Below, piece after piece: positions 8,248-17,447 of a stretch of DNA of 64,000 nucleotides. Positions within the stretch are counted from its first letter, which is position 1, and every line of letters starts with the position of its first letter. This DNA is from Flavobacterium chryseum (GTDB lineage Bacteria; Bacteroidota; Bacteroidia; Flavobacteriales; Flavobacteriaceae): assembly GCF_004362015.1 (NCBI RefSeq), contig NZ_SNWW01000002.1, positions 248,001 through 312,000 of the forward strand. Reading direction: 5' to 3'. The translations under genes were made by a program, and so were the position numbers. The notes below the pieces were generated by a model, which did no database searches, was not told the origin of the DNA, and was given only the letters and a program-made list of their open reading frames with translations.

Positions 8248-9462
8248 TTATGATTTAATAGGTTCAGGTTTTAAATTCATTATTCTGTATTTATTAAAAA
8301 CCATAAAAATAATAACGATAATAAAAATTAGGGAAATGTTTGCAAATCCTAATAATAACTGGCTTTTTACCGCGTATAAATTTACAAATCCGTAGCTAAA
8401 AATTGAACTTACCATATATGTTCCTCCGCCTGTAAGTCCGCTGGCTACTCCGGCATTTTTAGAAAAACGGCTTAAACAATATCCATAAATATTATTAAAA
8501 ATAAATCCTCCACAAACATTGATTCCCATTGTGAAACCAACTAAAGTGTAAATATTACTTGTTATCGAAGCCGTAGAAATCATAATCAATACTAAAATAA
8601 CCTGTACAGAAACTGCGATGGTTACTTTTTTAGCCAGAGGTTCATGAATAAGCGATTTGGCAATAATCCCACCCGCCATAACGGATAAACCAGATAATAA
8701 GGAACTGTAACCTGTTGTGATCGCTGAATATCCCAATACGCGTTCTACAATAAACGGACTTGATAAACTATAAACGACAACAAGACCGAAACAGATTCCC
8801 AAAATTAATACGCCTAGTGTAAAATCTCCTGATTTTAGCATTCCTGAATAGGTTTGTACAATGGTTTTTAATTTAAAAGGATGAAAATATTTTAAAGATT
8901 CACCACTGTATAAAAGTTCCAGAATGAGGAAAAGCAATGATAATCCGCCAAGGAAATAAAAGTTGGATCTCCAGCCAAAACTATGTTCTAAATAACCTCC
9001 TAAAAATGGCGCCATAATTGGTGCACAAGCCCAAATAATGGAAAATAAACTGATGTAACTTTTCAGTTTTTCACCGGAATATAAATCTACAAAATAGGCT
9101 CGCTTTGCAATTACAATAAAAGCAATGGCGATTCCCTGAATGATTCGCATAGCATATATAACGTAAATATCGGGAACTAAAGCAATAACAAAACTGGTAA
9201 TTGAAAACACCGCAAGCGATGCAATGTTGATTTTAAAACGCCCGAAACTGTCTAATATACTTCCTATAAAAATCTGGCTCACGCCTAAACTAAACATAAA
9301 AAACACAAGCGAAAGCTGAATTGCTCCTGCCGAAACGTGGAGGTCTTTTGCCATTGCCGGAAGCGATGGCAAATAAATATCTGTTGCAAATCCGGACAAC
9401 GGAATTAAGGACAACGCTAATAAAGTACTAAAGCCTTTATGATTTTCTTTTAAATTTCTCAT
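8248..9462 (-). CDS. MFS transporter, Bcr/CflA drug efflux family
   Basis: A 404-residue inner-membrane protein with 12 predicted membrane segments. The first segment carries SLIPLSGFATDIYLPSLPAM, typical of Bcr/CflA multidrug exporters, followed by QIFIGSILDSFGRFKI between segments 2 and 3 and RIIQGIAIAFIVIAKRA in segment 4. It would use the proton gradient to expel drugs; the substrate is unknown. The neighbouring TetR gene on the same strand and the perfect operator 29 bases upstream of the start indicate substrate-induced control. Confidence 0.86.
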   Translation of the reverse strand: MRNLKENHKGFSTLLALSLIPLSGFATDIYLPSLPAMAKDLHVSAGAIQLSLVFFMFSLGVSQIFIGSILDSFGRFKINIASLAVFSITSFVIALVPDIYVIYAMRIIQGIAIAFIVIAKRAYFVDLYSGEKLKSYISLFSIIWACAPIMAPFLGGYLEHSFGWRSNFYFLGGLSLLFLILELLYSGESLKYFHPFKLKTIVQTYSGMLKSGDFTLGVLILGICFGLVVVYSLSSPFIVERVLGYSAITTGYSSLLSGLSVMAGGIIAKSLIHEPLAKKVTIAVSVQVILVLIMISTASITSNIYTLVGFTMGINVCGGFIFNNIYGYCLSRFSKNAGVASGLTGGGTYMVSSIFSYGFVNLYAVKSQLLLGFANISLIFIIVIIFMVFNKYRIMNLKPEPIKS

Positions 9463-9490
9463 TCTTTTAAATTAATATTAATAAATAATT

Positions 9491-9504
9491 AGACCGATCG
9501 GTCT
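9491..9504. promoter_or_regulatory. TetR operator upstream of the efflux gene
   Basis: AGACCGATCGGTCT is a perfect 14-base palindrome in the gap between the MFS and TetR genes. An identical palindrome lies at 10137-10150. This is the classic operator type of AcrR/QacR-like TetR repressors. Confidence 0.85.
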
Positions 9505-9526
9505 TAAATTGTTCAAAAAAAATATG

Positions 9527-10108
9527 TTATACGACATATTTTTCAAATTCATTTTGGATGCTGTTTAGAATAATTTCCATTTGGTGATTACTTTCTAATA
9601 CTTTTCTACATAAAATGGACCCTTCAATCATAGCAAAAACTTTTATACTAAAATCTTCCGGATTTATATCTGGCGATACTTCTTTATTTGTGATGCCAAA
9701 CGCTATTATATTGAAGAATCTTTTTTGTGCTGACTGAATTGCGTTTTTTATAAGTTCTTTAATCGCGGGATTTGTATCGTCAGCCTCTGCTCCAAAATTC
9801 AAAATAGGACATCCATCTATCATATTTTTATCATTTCTGTAAATTTCTAATACGTTATATAACTTTTCTTTAGCCGTTTTACCTTGAGAAACTGCTGTTT
9901 CAAGTTTGTTTACTAATTGAGATCTCAGATAAGAAAATGATGCTATGCAAATTTCTTCTTTACTTTCAAAATTCCCGTAAATACCTCCTTTTGCCAACTT
10001 AGTAGCGTGCATTATATCTGTTAATGAAGTCCCGGCCATTCCCTTTCTGTTAATTATAGGAGCTGATGCTTCGATAATAAATTGTCTGGTTCTTTCTGCT
10101 TTATTCAT
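9527..10108 (-). CDS. TetR/AcrR family transcriptional regulator
   Basis: A 193-residue repressor. The N-terminal helix-turn-helix reads KGMAGTSLTDIMHATKLAKGGIY followed by GNFESKEEI, the canonical TetR recognition region; the C-terminal ligand domain is of the TetR_C YxaF/LmrA-like kind. It is probably induced by substrates of the adjacent efflux pump. Identical operators precede both this gene and the pump gene, and the one here abuts the gene's own -7 box, so autorepression is likely. Confidence 0.9.
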   Translation of the reverse strand: MNKAERTRQFIIEASAPIINRKGMAGTSLTDIMHATKLAKGGIYGNFESKEEICIASFSYLRSQLVNKLETAVSQGKTAKEKLYNVLEIYRNDKNMIDGCPILNFGAEADDTNPAIKELIKNAIQSAQKRFFNIIAFGITNKEVSPDINPEDFSIKVFAMIEGSILCRKVLESNHQMEIILNSIQNEFEKYVV

Positions 10109-10128
10109 GATTCCAAATTTTATGACGC

Positions 10129-10136
10129 AAATATAA
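10129..10136 (-). promoter_or_regulatory. TAnnTTTG -7 box of the tetR gene
   Basis: Read on the minus strand it is TATATTTG, 20 bases before the start codon. It touches the operator at 10137, so bound repressor would block it. Confidence 0.6.
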
Positions 10137-10150
10137 GACCGATCGGTCTA
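10137..10150. promoter_or_regulatory. TetR operator upstream of tetR
   Basis: A second perfect AGACCGATCGGTCT palindrome, identical to 9491-9504, placed immediately upstream of the tetR -7 box. Confidence 0.85.
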
Positions 10151-10257
10151 ATTATACAAGAATTTTAACTTTTATTTTAAAAACTAGCTGTAGCGTACAT
10201 TCAAATGGGTTAAAGTCAATGGCTAAAGTTCAATTAAAGTTATTATGATTCTTAGGC

Positions 10258-10294
10258 AAATCTTTGTCAAAGTTTAAACCTTTGACAAAGATTT
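10258..10294. repeat. Perfect inverted repeat AAATCTTTGTCAAAG
   Basis: Two 15-base arms, AAATCTTTGTCAAAG and CTTTGACAAAGATTT, flank a 7-base loop. It lies in the gap between the TehA-like gene and tetR. The right arm recurs exactly at 32161-32175, so it is a dispersed word as well as a possible terminator for the minus-strand TehA-like gene. Confidence 0.8.
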
Positions 10295-10316
10295 AGCAAC
10301 CGATATACAAACAGAT

Positions 10317-11312
10317 TTATTTTGGAAAATAATTTCCTTTTAGAATCAATTTTATAGAGCCAATTATAACGCTTAAAACCAAAAGATTGGTAAGACAAAA
10401 TACAATCAAAGCAACTGTGGTAACGGCTGCATCTGATGTTTTTAACGCAAATATTGACAATCCTTGAGATAATGTTGCAATCCCGAAAGTATACGCCCAA
10501 TATCCCGGAGCAAAAGCCTGTTCTTTTAGCCATTTTATCGCGAAGGTTATAGCAACGAAAATGAATAACGCATAACCCATTAAACCATAAGTAATTGGAA
10601 TGTTTAAAGTATCTTCTGCCAAAACTTGATAGGCTACAAATAAAATTACCGGCGGCGCCATATAAATTCCCATAAAGTTTCTGGTTTTAGCGCCCAGTCC
10701 GCCAACGGTTAATTGTTGTGTAATGACAGAATCCATTATTAACCAGGAAATAGTTCCAATTCCGAGCAATAAAAATCCGTAATGATTATAAGTCAATATC
10801 CCGGCAACCAGCGCATTCACTAAAATACTTGCAGTAAAGGTTAAAAATAAAGATGGCGTTGTTTGATCTGCCGAACGTTCTTTTGTCCACAATGTTGAAA
10901 GTCGGTACGCGCCATATATAAGATTTAAAATGGAACCAATCCAAAACAAAGAAATCGCAATTGATTCGCTGTAAATATGCAACGCCAAAGCCATCAAAAT
11001 TATAGATTCAGGAATTAAAGCTAGAAAGGAAGATTGCACCGGGTCATTGAATTCATTTACGGCCAATTTTCTGTGCTGAATCCATTTGTTGATGTAAAGT
11101 GTAATCCACCAAACAAATGAAAGTACGGCTAAAGCCTCTAAAATTTCACCAATATACCAAGGCATACTCCATAAAGTAGTTGCATTTCTCCAGGCGTTTC
11201 CTGTTTCTGCCAATCCCAAAGTCATTGCAAAAAAAGATGCCGGTGCAATTGGCAACGTAATCTTTTGTATTTGAGATTCTTGTTGTGCTGTTTTGTTTAC
11301 AATTTTGTCCAT
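10317..11312 (-). CDS. SLAC1/TehA family transporter
   Basis: A 331-residue inner-membrane protein with about ten hydrophobic segments, related to the TehA / plant SLAC1 anion-channel family. Typical stretches are PIAPASFFAMTLGLAETGNAW in the first segment, MAPPVILFVAY in the middle, and the late FAPGYWAYTFG. TehA members pass anions or export tellurite-related species; the substrate here is not readable. I start it at ATG 11312, because the longer frame to 11342 overlaps a promoter box. It is divergent from an AraC-type regulator that may control it. Confidence 0.82.
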   Translation of the reverse strand: MDKIVNKTAQQESQIQKITLPIAPASFFAMTLGLAETGNAWRNATTLWSMPWYIGEILEALAVLSFVWWITLYINKWIQHRKLAVNEFNDPVQSSFLALIPESIILMALALHIYSESIAISLFWIGSILNLIYGAYRLSTLWTKERSADQTTPSLFLTFTASILVNALVAGILTYNHYGFLLLGIGTISWLIMDSVITQQLTVGGLGAKTRNFMGIYMAPPVILFVAYQVLAEDTLNIPITYGLMGYALFIFVAITFAIKWLKEQAFAPGYWAYTFGIATLSQGLSIFALKTSDAAVTTVALIVFCLTNLLVLSVIIGSIKLILKGNYFPK

Positions 11313-11339
11313 AATTAAAATATTTGATTTAACTTTGAG

Positions 11340-11347
11340 CAAAATTA
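11340..11347 (-). promoter_or_regulatory. TAnnTTTG -7 box of the TehA-like gene
   Basis: On the minus strand it reads TAATTTTG, 27 bases before ATG 11312. It lies in the 93-base divergent gap shared with the AraC-type regulator and fixes the TehA-like start downstream of 11340. Confidence 0.5.
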
Positions 11348-11405
11348 TACTGATTAAGTTGTTTTTAAATTGTAAAATTATTCGTTAATTTAGTAATATT
11401 CTGTT

Positions 11406-12248
11406 ATGGCTAAGAATAATCTATATCTTCCTTATGAAATTATTTTTAAGGAAGTCGAAGAATCACTTCACACTGAAGTGGGAAATAATTTCTTTGAATT
11501 GATTTATATTGTTTCCGGAACCGGCGTACAAACGATCAATGATAATCGATTGGTTTATAAGCCCGGAGATCTTTTTTTAGTAACACCTCACGATTCTCAT
11601 TCGTTACAAATAAAAACGCCTACGACTATTTTTCTGTTGCGTTTTACGGATATTTATATTAAAAATGGTCCTTTCACTTCTAATAGTCTTTACAAATTAG
11701 AATATATCTTACAGCACGCGCATCATCAGCCGGGTTGTATCTTAAAAAGAGTAACAGATAAAAATCTGGTTCATCCTGTTATTGAAGCGATTCGACATGA
11801 ATATCAAAATCCTACGCTTTACAATACAGAATTAATTCAATTATTAATTAATACTTTGATTGTTATTATTGCCAGAAATATTTCTGAATATCTTCCTGAA
11901 AACATCAACAAACAATCTGACGGTAAGGCTCATACGATTCTTGAATATATTCAAACAAATATTTATGAACCAGAAAAATTGAGCGTTTCAATAATGAGCG
12001 AAAAATTTGGAATTTCTGAAACATATCTTGGTCGCTATTTTAAAAAACAGGCTAATGAAACTTTACAGGATTATATTTCGAAATACCGAATAAAATTGGT
12101 CGAAAATAGACTGTTATACAGTGATTTGCGTGTTGGAGAAATCGCAAATGAATTGGGTTTTAATGATGAAAGCCATCTCAATAAGATATTTAAAAAACAT
12201 CATGGCACTACTCCATCTGCTTTTAGAAAATCGACAAGTATAAATTAG
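11406..12248 (+). CDS. AraC family transcriptional regulator
   Basis: A 280-residue regulator with an N-terminal cupin-like sensor (PGDLFLVTPHDSHSL, about residues 50-65) and a C-terminal pair of helix-turn-helix motifs: SVSIMSEKFGISETYLGRYFKK and the second, VGEIANELGFNDESHLNKIFKK, followed by GTTPSAFR. It is divergent from the TehA-like transporter across a short promoter region, the usual position for a local regulator. The inducer is unknown. Confidence 0.9.
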   Translation: MAKNNLYLPYEIIFKEVEESLHTEVGNNFFELIYIVSGTGVQTINDNRLVYKPGDLFLVTPHDSHSLQIKTPTTIFLLRFTDIYIKNGPFTSNSLYKLEYILQHAHHQPGCILKRVTDKNLVHPVIEAIRHEYQNPTLYNTELIQLLINTLIVIIARNISEYLPENINKQSDGKAHTILEYIQTNIYEPEKLSVSIMSEKFGISETYLGRYFKKQANETLQDYISKYRIKLVENRLLYSDLRVGEIANELGFNDESHLNKIFKKHHGTTPSAFRKSTSIN

Positions 12249-12468
12249 GTTATTCTTAAAATTTAATACCAATCTGATTTTATTTCAAAAACGATATACG
12301 TTTTTGTAAGAATCTGAGAGTTAACCACTATTACGCAAACAAATAGGATTTTTTTTACACCATTAAAATAAGCAAAAAAAAATCTATTTATAACGGTTTA
12401 GTAATGTAAATCACAATATATTTTGATTAGTTTTACGACCGAATTACCCCGATAAATACCAAAATAGA

Positions 12469-12903
12469 ATGGCTTACAATACAAATAATTTGGTTCGCTT
12501 TTTAGACGCCCAAAATAAATTATACTTAGTTGCTCTTTCTGAAATTAAAAAAGGAAAAAAAGAATCGCCTTGGATGTGGTTCATATTTCCACAAATAAAA
12601 GGATTGGGTTCAAGCGATACTTCTAAATTTTATGAAATTCAAAATGCTGACGAGGCCATAGCTTATTTAGAACATCCAATTCTGGGAAAACATCTTATTG
12701 AAATTACAAGGGAACTCTATAATACCAATGAAAGAAGTGCTCTGGAAATTCTCGGATTAAGTGATGCCGAAAAATTAAAATCAAGCATGACGTTGTTCGC
12801 AAGTATTCAAAATACAGAACCTGTTTTTCAGGAAATAATCAATAAATATTTTGATGGAGGTTTAGATTTTCATACCATACAATTGCTATACGGCAATTTA
12901 TAA
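12469..12903 (+). CDS. DUF1810 family protein
   Basis: A 144-residue protein of full family length. The DUF1810 signature is clear: NLVRFLDAQ, then KESPWMWFIFPQIKGLGSS and AIAYLEHPILGKHL. Family members are cytosolic and often calprotectin-like in annotation, but no reaction is known. It stands alone, with gaps of 220 and 165 bases on either side and no visible operon partner. I saw no feature in the upstream gap other than AT-rich sequence. Confidence 0.85.
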   Translation: MAYNTNNLVRFLDAQNKLYLVALSEIKKGKKESPWMWFIFPQIKGLGSSDTSKFYEIQNADEAIAYLEHPILGKHLIEITRELYNTNERSALEILGLSDAEKLKSSMTLFASIQNTEPVFQEIINKYFDGGLDFHTIQLLYGNL

Positions 12904-13032
12904 ATCTATCAATCAACACATTAAAGTAATATCTAGCTTAAAAAGCAAAAAATAATCATAACTGGTATTTATTATTTGGAAATATTCTAAATAAGCAATA
13001 ACTTTCCGCTTCGAAATTCCGTAGCGGAAATT

Positions 13033-13062
13033 TTCGTTAAATCTATATCCATTCGTTAAATC
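13033..13062 (+). promoter_or_regulatory. 11-base direct repeat upstream of the flavin locus
   Basis: TTCGTTAAATC occurs at 13033-13043 and again at 13052-13062, 19 bases apart start to start, ending just 6 bases before the ankyrin gene ATG. A small hairpin (TTTCCGC and GCGGAAA) lies at 13003-13030. Tandem half-sites two helical turns apart fit a dimeric activator or repressor; its identity is unknown. Confidence 0.4.
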
Positions 13063-13068
13063 GAAACT

Positions 13069-14547
13069 ATGAAAAAAATACTTTTTACAGCATTACTTTT
13101 GGCATCAGTGTTTGTTAACGCTCAACAAAACAAGCTTTTAGATGCAAACTTCTGGAAAACATCTCCAGATTTAACGACGGTAAAATCTGAAATTGCTAAA
13201 GGAAATAATCCTGCAGAGTCAAACGCATTTGCGTTCGATCCAACAGTTTTAGCGATCAATAATGGCGCTTCAAACGAAGTTGTGAAGTATTTAGCTGATC
13301 TTCCAGGCAACGGCGTTAAAAAACCAACACATGACGGCCGCATTTATTTGCATTGGGCAGCTTATAAAGGAAATACTGAACTAGTTGATTTTTTTATTGC
13401 TAAAGGTTCTGATATTAATTTAGAAGACAGTCACGGAACAACTCCAATTGCATTTGCTGCCGGCTCAGGAGTAGCTAATCCTGCAACATTTGACGCTCTT
13501 TTTAAAGCGGGAGTCGATCCTAAAAAAAAGTATGCCGACGGAGCAAACCTGCTTTTACTTTCAATACCTAATGATAAAGACCTGACTATTACCAATTATC
13601 TTGTGTCAAAAGGTTTATCGCTAAAAGACGTTGATAACAATGGAAATACGGCTTTTAACTATGCAGCCAGATCAGGAAATATTGATTTACTGAAATCACT
13701 TGCAGCAAAAGGAGTAAAATATACGGACAATGCTATTTTAATAGCTGCGCAGGGAATGCGCCGCAGCTCTGCCCCAATCGAAGTTTATAAATATTTGATT
13801 GAGGATTTGAAACTAAAACCTACGGTAACTTCTCCAAACGGACAAACGGTACTTCATGTTTTGGCACGCAAGGAAAAACAGACTGAAATTGTAAAATATT
13901 TTATCGATAAAGGTGTAGACGTAAATAAGGCTGATAAAGAAGGAAATACAGCTTTCATTTTAGCATCAGAAGGAAAAGACATTGAATTATTACAAACCTT
14001 ATTGCCAAAAGTTAAGAACATAAATGCTGTAAATACTAAAGGAGAATCTGCATTAACGCAAGCTGTAAAAGGCGGTTCTGCGGAAGTTGTATCCTTACTT
14101 TTAACTAAAGGAGCTGATATAAATAGTAAAGATAATAACGGAAATAATCTGGCTTTTTATCTTGTAGATTCTTTTAGAGCGAGAGAAACATCGCAAAAAG
14201 ATGATTTTACAGATAAATTGACAGTTTTAAAAAGCAAAGGAATTGATTTTGCAGCTCCTCAAAAAGATGGAAATACCGTTTTGCATACTGCTGTAATTAA
14301 GAACAATATCAATCTGCTTAAAAAACTGGAAGGGCTTAATGTTGATGTTAATGCTAAAAATAAAGAAGGATTAACAGCCTTGCATAAAGCTGCAATGGTA
14401 GCCAAAGATGATGCTATTTTAAAATATTTAATAGCATTGGGCGCTAAAAAAGACATCAAAACAGAATTTGATGAAACCGCTTATGATCTTGCAAAAGAAA
14501 ATGAAGTTTTGAAAAAGAATAATACATCGGTTGAGTTTTTAAAATAA
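13069..14547 (+). CDS. Exported ankyrin-repeat protein
   Basis: A 492-residue protein with a signal peptide (MKKILFTALLLASVFVNAQQ) and at least nine ankyrin repeats. Examples are DGRIYLHWAAYKGNTELVDFF, NGQTVLHVLARKEKQTEIV and KEGLTALHKAAMVAKDD. The repeats run from about residue 90 to the end. It should be periplasmic and act by protein binding. It starts a same-strand series with a DUF2271 protein (10 bases downstream), a PepSY flavoprotein and ApbE, so it may be a scaffold for that exported redox system; that role is inference. Confidence 0.85.
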   Translation: MKKILFTALLLASVFVNAQQNKLLDANFWKTSPDLTTVKSEIAKGNNPAESNAFAFDPTVLAINNGASNEVVKYLADLPGNGVKKPTHDGRIYLHWAAYKGNTELVDFFIAKGSDINLEDSHGTTPIAFAAGSGVANPATFDALFKAGVDPKKKYADGANLLLLSIPNDKDLTITNYLVSKGLSLKDVDNNGNTAFNYAARSGNIDLLKSLAAKGVKYTDNAILIAAQGMRRSSAPIEVYKYLIEDLKLKPTVTSPNGQTVLHVLARKEKQTEIVKYFIDKGVDVNKADKEGNTAFILASEGKDIELLQTLLPKVKNINAVNTKGESALTQAVKGGSAEVVSLLLTKGADINSKDNNGNNLAFYLVDSFRARETSQKDDFTDKLTVLKSKGIDFAAPQKDGNTVLHTAVIKNNINLLKKLEGLNVDVNAKNKEGLTALHKAAMVAKDDAILKYLIALGAKKDIKTEFDETAYDLAKENEVLKKNNTSVEFLK

Positions 14548-14557
14548 ATAATTATAC

Positions 14558-15037
14558 ATGAAATCATTATCTAAAATCTGCTTAATGGCAGCATTTGCAT
14601 GTCTGTTCTCGTTTCAGGCATCAGCACAAACTGACAAATACAAATGCCTTTTGCAAATGTCTAATTACGTGGGAGAAGGTGCTTATATAGTAGTTTCGCT
14701 TATTGATGCTAAGGGAGAATATGTAGAAACATTGTCTGTTATGGGCGATGATAAAAAATGGTACAAAAGCATTAAAGAATGGTATAAATTTTATTCTAAA
14801 AAACCGGATATCAGCGCTAAAACAGGCGCTTCTGTAACCGGAGGCGATCGCAGTGTAACAACATTTGAAATTGCATCTTCTAAAATTAACAAAGGTTACA
14901 AACTGCGTTTTGAAACTGCTGTGGAAGACCAGAAATACCATGTAACTGATGCCGAAATACTCTTGACTACAGAAGGAATGGCAGAAAAAGCAGAAGGAAA
15001 AGGTTACATCAGATATGTAAAAATCAACAAGATATAA
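14558..15037 (+). CDS. Exported DUF2271 protein with a TGAS flavinylation-like motif
   Basis: A 159-residue protein with a signal peptide ending near ASAQ (residues 21-24). The body matches DUF2271. Residues 89-94 read TGASVT, close to the [S/T]GA[T/S] motif at which ApbE attaches FMN in NqrC and RnfG, so S92 (or T94) is a candidate FMN site. With ApbE three genes downstream and a PepSY flavoprotein adjacent (5 bases), the simplest reading is a periplasmic flavinylated electron carrier. The motif match is seen; the modification is inferred. Confidence 0.78.
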   Translation: MKSLSKICLMAAFACLFSFQASAQTDKYKCLLQMSNYVGEGAYIVVSLIDAKGEYVETLSVMGDDKKWYKSIKEWYKFYSKKPDISAKTGASVTGGDRSVTTFEIASSKINKGYKLRFETAVEDQKYHVTDAEILLTTEGMAEKAEGKGYIRYVKINKI

Positions 15038-15042
15038 GGCGC

Positions 15043-17238
15043 ATGACATTATCCGTCTGGAGATACGCGCATTTAACTTTGGCTGTATTTTCTTCTCTGT
15101 TTCTTATCATGGCATCCGTAACAGGAATTGTACTTGCCATCGATGCTGCACAGGAGAAAATACAGCCTTACAGCGTTGCTAATTTTAATGATTTAACGGT
15201 TGCACAAGTAATTCCCGCATTGCAAAAGAACTACTTAGAAATCAGTGAAATCAACATCAACCACAATAAATTTACAACTCTTAAAGGCCTTGATGAAGAT
15301 GGCAACGATATTGATGCGTATGTAAATCCTGAAACAGGAAAAGTCTTGGGCAAACCCGAAAAGAAAAGCGAGTTTATACAATGGGTTACTTCGCTTCACC
15401 GTTCGCTATTTTTGCATGAAACGGGGCGTTTTATTATTGGAGTCAACTCTTTTTTACTTTTTTTAATAGCAATTTCCGGCATTGCATTGGTGTTACAAAG
15501 ACAAAAAGGCTTTCGCCGATTCTTCTCTAAAATCGTTAAAGAAAATTTTACACAATATTACCATGTTGTTTTAGGAAGGCTTATGTTTATTCCTATTTTC
15601 ATAATTGCGCTTTCAGGAACGTATCTTTCGCTTTTAAGATTTAAGGTTTTCACCGAAGATAAAATCCATTCAAAGGAAATTAAATTTGATGCAAAAGCGA
15701 AAAAACAAGATATTGTCAATTTTGAAATTTTCAAAAAAACCAAACTTGCTGACGTACAAAAAATAGAATTTCCCTTTGATACTGAAGATCCGAAAGAGGT
15801 TTTTATACTAAAACTTACAGATCGTGAATTGCAGGTAAATCAGTTTACAGGACAAATTTTACGCGATATGCCCTACCCTTCAACGGTAATTTTCGAAAAC
15901 TTAAGTCTCGATCTTCATACCGGGCGTGCGAATATGTTTTGGGCGATATTTTTAGCAATTGCATCTGCCAATATTCTGTTCTTTATTTATTCGGGATTTA
16001 CGATGACATTAAAACGTAAAGAAACCCGAATCAAAAACAAATACAAAGCAAAGGAAAGCCGTTTCATTTTATTGGCCGGATCAGAAAACGGCAGTACATT
16101 TCGTTTTGCTAATGCCATTCATACACAATTGCTTAAAAATGGATTTTCTTCTTATTTGGGAGGATTAAATCATTACAAACAATTTCCGGAAGCAGAACAT
16201 ATTATCATTTTTTCTTCGACACACGGTTTGGGCGATGCACCTTCAAACGGAGGGAAATTTTTATCACTTCTCAATCAATTTCAACAAGATAAAAAGATCA
16301 ATGTATCTGTAGTTGGTTTTGGTTCGAAATCATATCCTGATTTTTGTGGATTTGCAAAAGAAGTTAATGCTGTTTTAGCAAGTCAAACCTGGAGTAATAT
16401 GCTTTTAGATTTGCATACTATCGATGATAAATCGCCTGTACAATTTACAGATTGGGTAAAAGACTGGAGTACAAAAACAGGAATTCACCTGAATGTTACA
16501 CCCGCTTATTATGCGCAAAAACCAACAGGTTTGCAAAAAATGAAGGTTTTAGAAAAAACAAAATTATCTGAAACAGATCATACTTTTATGCTGACTTTAC
16601 GCCCGCGAATGCGAACTAAATTCACTTCTGGCGATTTGTTGGCCATTTATCCCGCAGGCGACGGAAGAGATCGTTTTTATTCAATAAGCAAAAGCAACGG
16701 AAACATACAATTGGTGGTGAAATTTCACGAAAACGGTTTGGGTTCAGGTTATTTAAATCGACTTGAAACCGGAGCTGTTATCAAAGCAAGAACTATTGAG
16801 AATACCGGATTTCATTTTCCTAAAAAAGCGCCTTTAGTGGCGATGATTGCTAACGGCACGGGAATTGCTCCATTTTTAGGAATGATTGAAGCTAACAAAA
16901 ACAGAACTGAATGTCATTTATATTGCGGTTTCAGAAATGAAACGGAGACGATTATTAAATACAAACAATTTGCAACAGAACAAATCAATAAAAAAAACCT
17001 AAACAGTTTTCATATTGCTTTTTCGAGAGAACAAAATGAATGTTATGTGATGGATTTGATTCTAAAAGATGCTGATTTCTTTGCTAATTTGCTGCAACAA
17101 GGTGGAAAAATCATGATTTGTGGTTCGCTAGCGATGCAACAAGATGTAGAAAAAGTTTTGGAAATGATTTGTTTAGAAAATAATACTACACTTTCTCATT
17201 ATAAGAAAAACAAACAATTGCTTACAGATTGTTATTAA
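15043..17238 (+). CDS. PepSY membrane domain / flavodoxin / ferredoxin-NADP reductase fusion
   Basis: A 731-residue fusion. Residues 1-330 form a PepSY transmembrane unit with four membrane segments (the first is LAVFSSLFLIMASVTGIVLAI). Residues about 345-480 are a flavodoxin domain (LAGSENGSTFRFANAI, FSSTHGLGDAPSNG). The rest is an FAD/NADPH reductase with DRFYSISKS for FAD and NGTGIAPFLGMI plus MICGSLAMQQDV for the nucleotide. It would take electrons from cytosolic NAD(P)H through FAD and FMN to the membrane domain and on to exported acceptors such as the DUF2271 protein. It starts 5 bases after that gene. Confidence 0.87.
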   Translation: MTLSVWRYAHLTLAVFSSLFLIMASVTGIVLAIDAAQEKIQPYSVANFNDLTVAQVIPALQKNYLEISEININHNKFTTLKGLDEDGNDIDAYVNPETGKVLGKPEKKSEFIQWVTSLHRSLFLHETGRFIIGVNSFLLFLIAISGIALVLQRQKGFRRFFSKIVKENFTQYYHVVLGRLMFIPIFIIALSGTYLSLLRFKVFTEDKIHSKEIKFDAKAKKQDIVNFEIFKKTKLADVQKIEFPFDTEDPKEVFILKLTDRELQVNQFTGQILRDMPYPSTVIFENLSLDLHTGRANMFWAIFLAIASANILFFIYSGFTMTLKRKETRIKNKYKAKESRFILLAGSENGSTFRFANAIHTQLLKNGFSSYLGGLNHYKQFPEAEHIIIFSSTHGLGDAPSNGGKFLSLLNQFQQDKKINVSVVGFGSKSYPDFCGFAKEVNAVLASQTWSNMLLDLHTIDDKSPVQFTDWVKDWSTKTGIHLNVTPAYYAQKPTGLQKMKVLEKTKLSETDHTFMLTLRPRMRTKFTSGDLLAIYPAGDGRDRFYSISKSNGNIQLVVKFHENGLGSGYLNRLETGAVIKARTIENTGFHFPKKAPLVAMIANGTGIAPFLGMIEANKNRTECHLYCGFRNETETIIKYKQFATEQINKKNLNSFHIAFSREQNECYVMDLILKDADFFANLLQQGGKIMICGSLAMQQDVEKVLEMICLENNTTLSHYKKNKQLLTDCY

Positions 17239-17283
17239 TAGATCCTATTTTTTTCATATAGTTGTATTAACATAGTTTAAAAT

Positions 17284-17418
17284 GAACGCGGATGACACGG
17301 ATTTACTTCGTAAAAACACGGATTAAAACGGATTTTTTAGTTTTTTTATTCATATTAAAATAAGAAAACCCGCTTTAATCCGCGTCTTCGCTTTAGCGAA
17401 TCTGCATCATCCGCGTTC
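17284..17418. repeat. GAACGCGGATGAC palindromic element
   Basis: Outer arms are GAACGCGGATGACACGGAT and, on the right, GCATCATCCGCGTTC. Small palindromes are nested inside: TTTACTTCGTAAA in the left arm and TTCGCTTTAGCGAA in the right. The element at 30647-30776 has the same parts in the opposite order, so it is an inverted copy. It fills most of the gap between the PepSY fusion and apbE. Confidence 0.82.
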
Positions 17419-17447
17419 TATATATGTGTCGTGAAAAACAAATAATT

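Noticed and set aside
13003..13030. Small hairpin TTTCCGC/GCGGAAA before the ankyrin gene as a riboswitch
   Set aside because: Only seven paired bases and no match to a riboswitch class I know; reported only as part of the upstream region.
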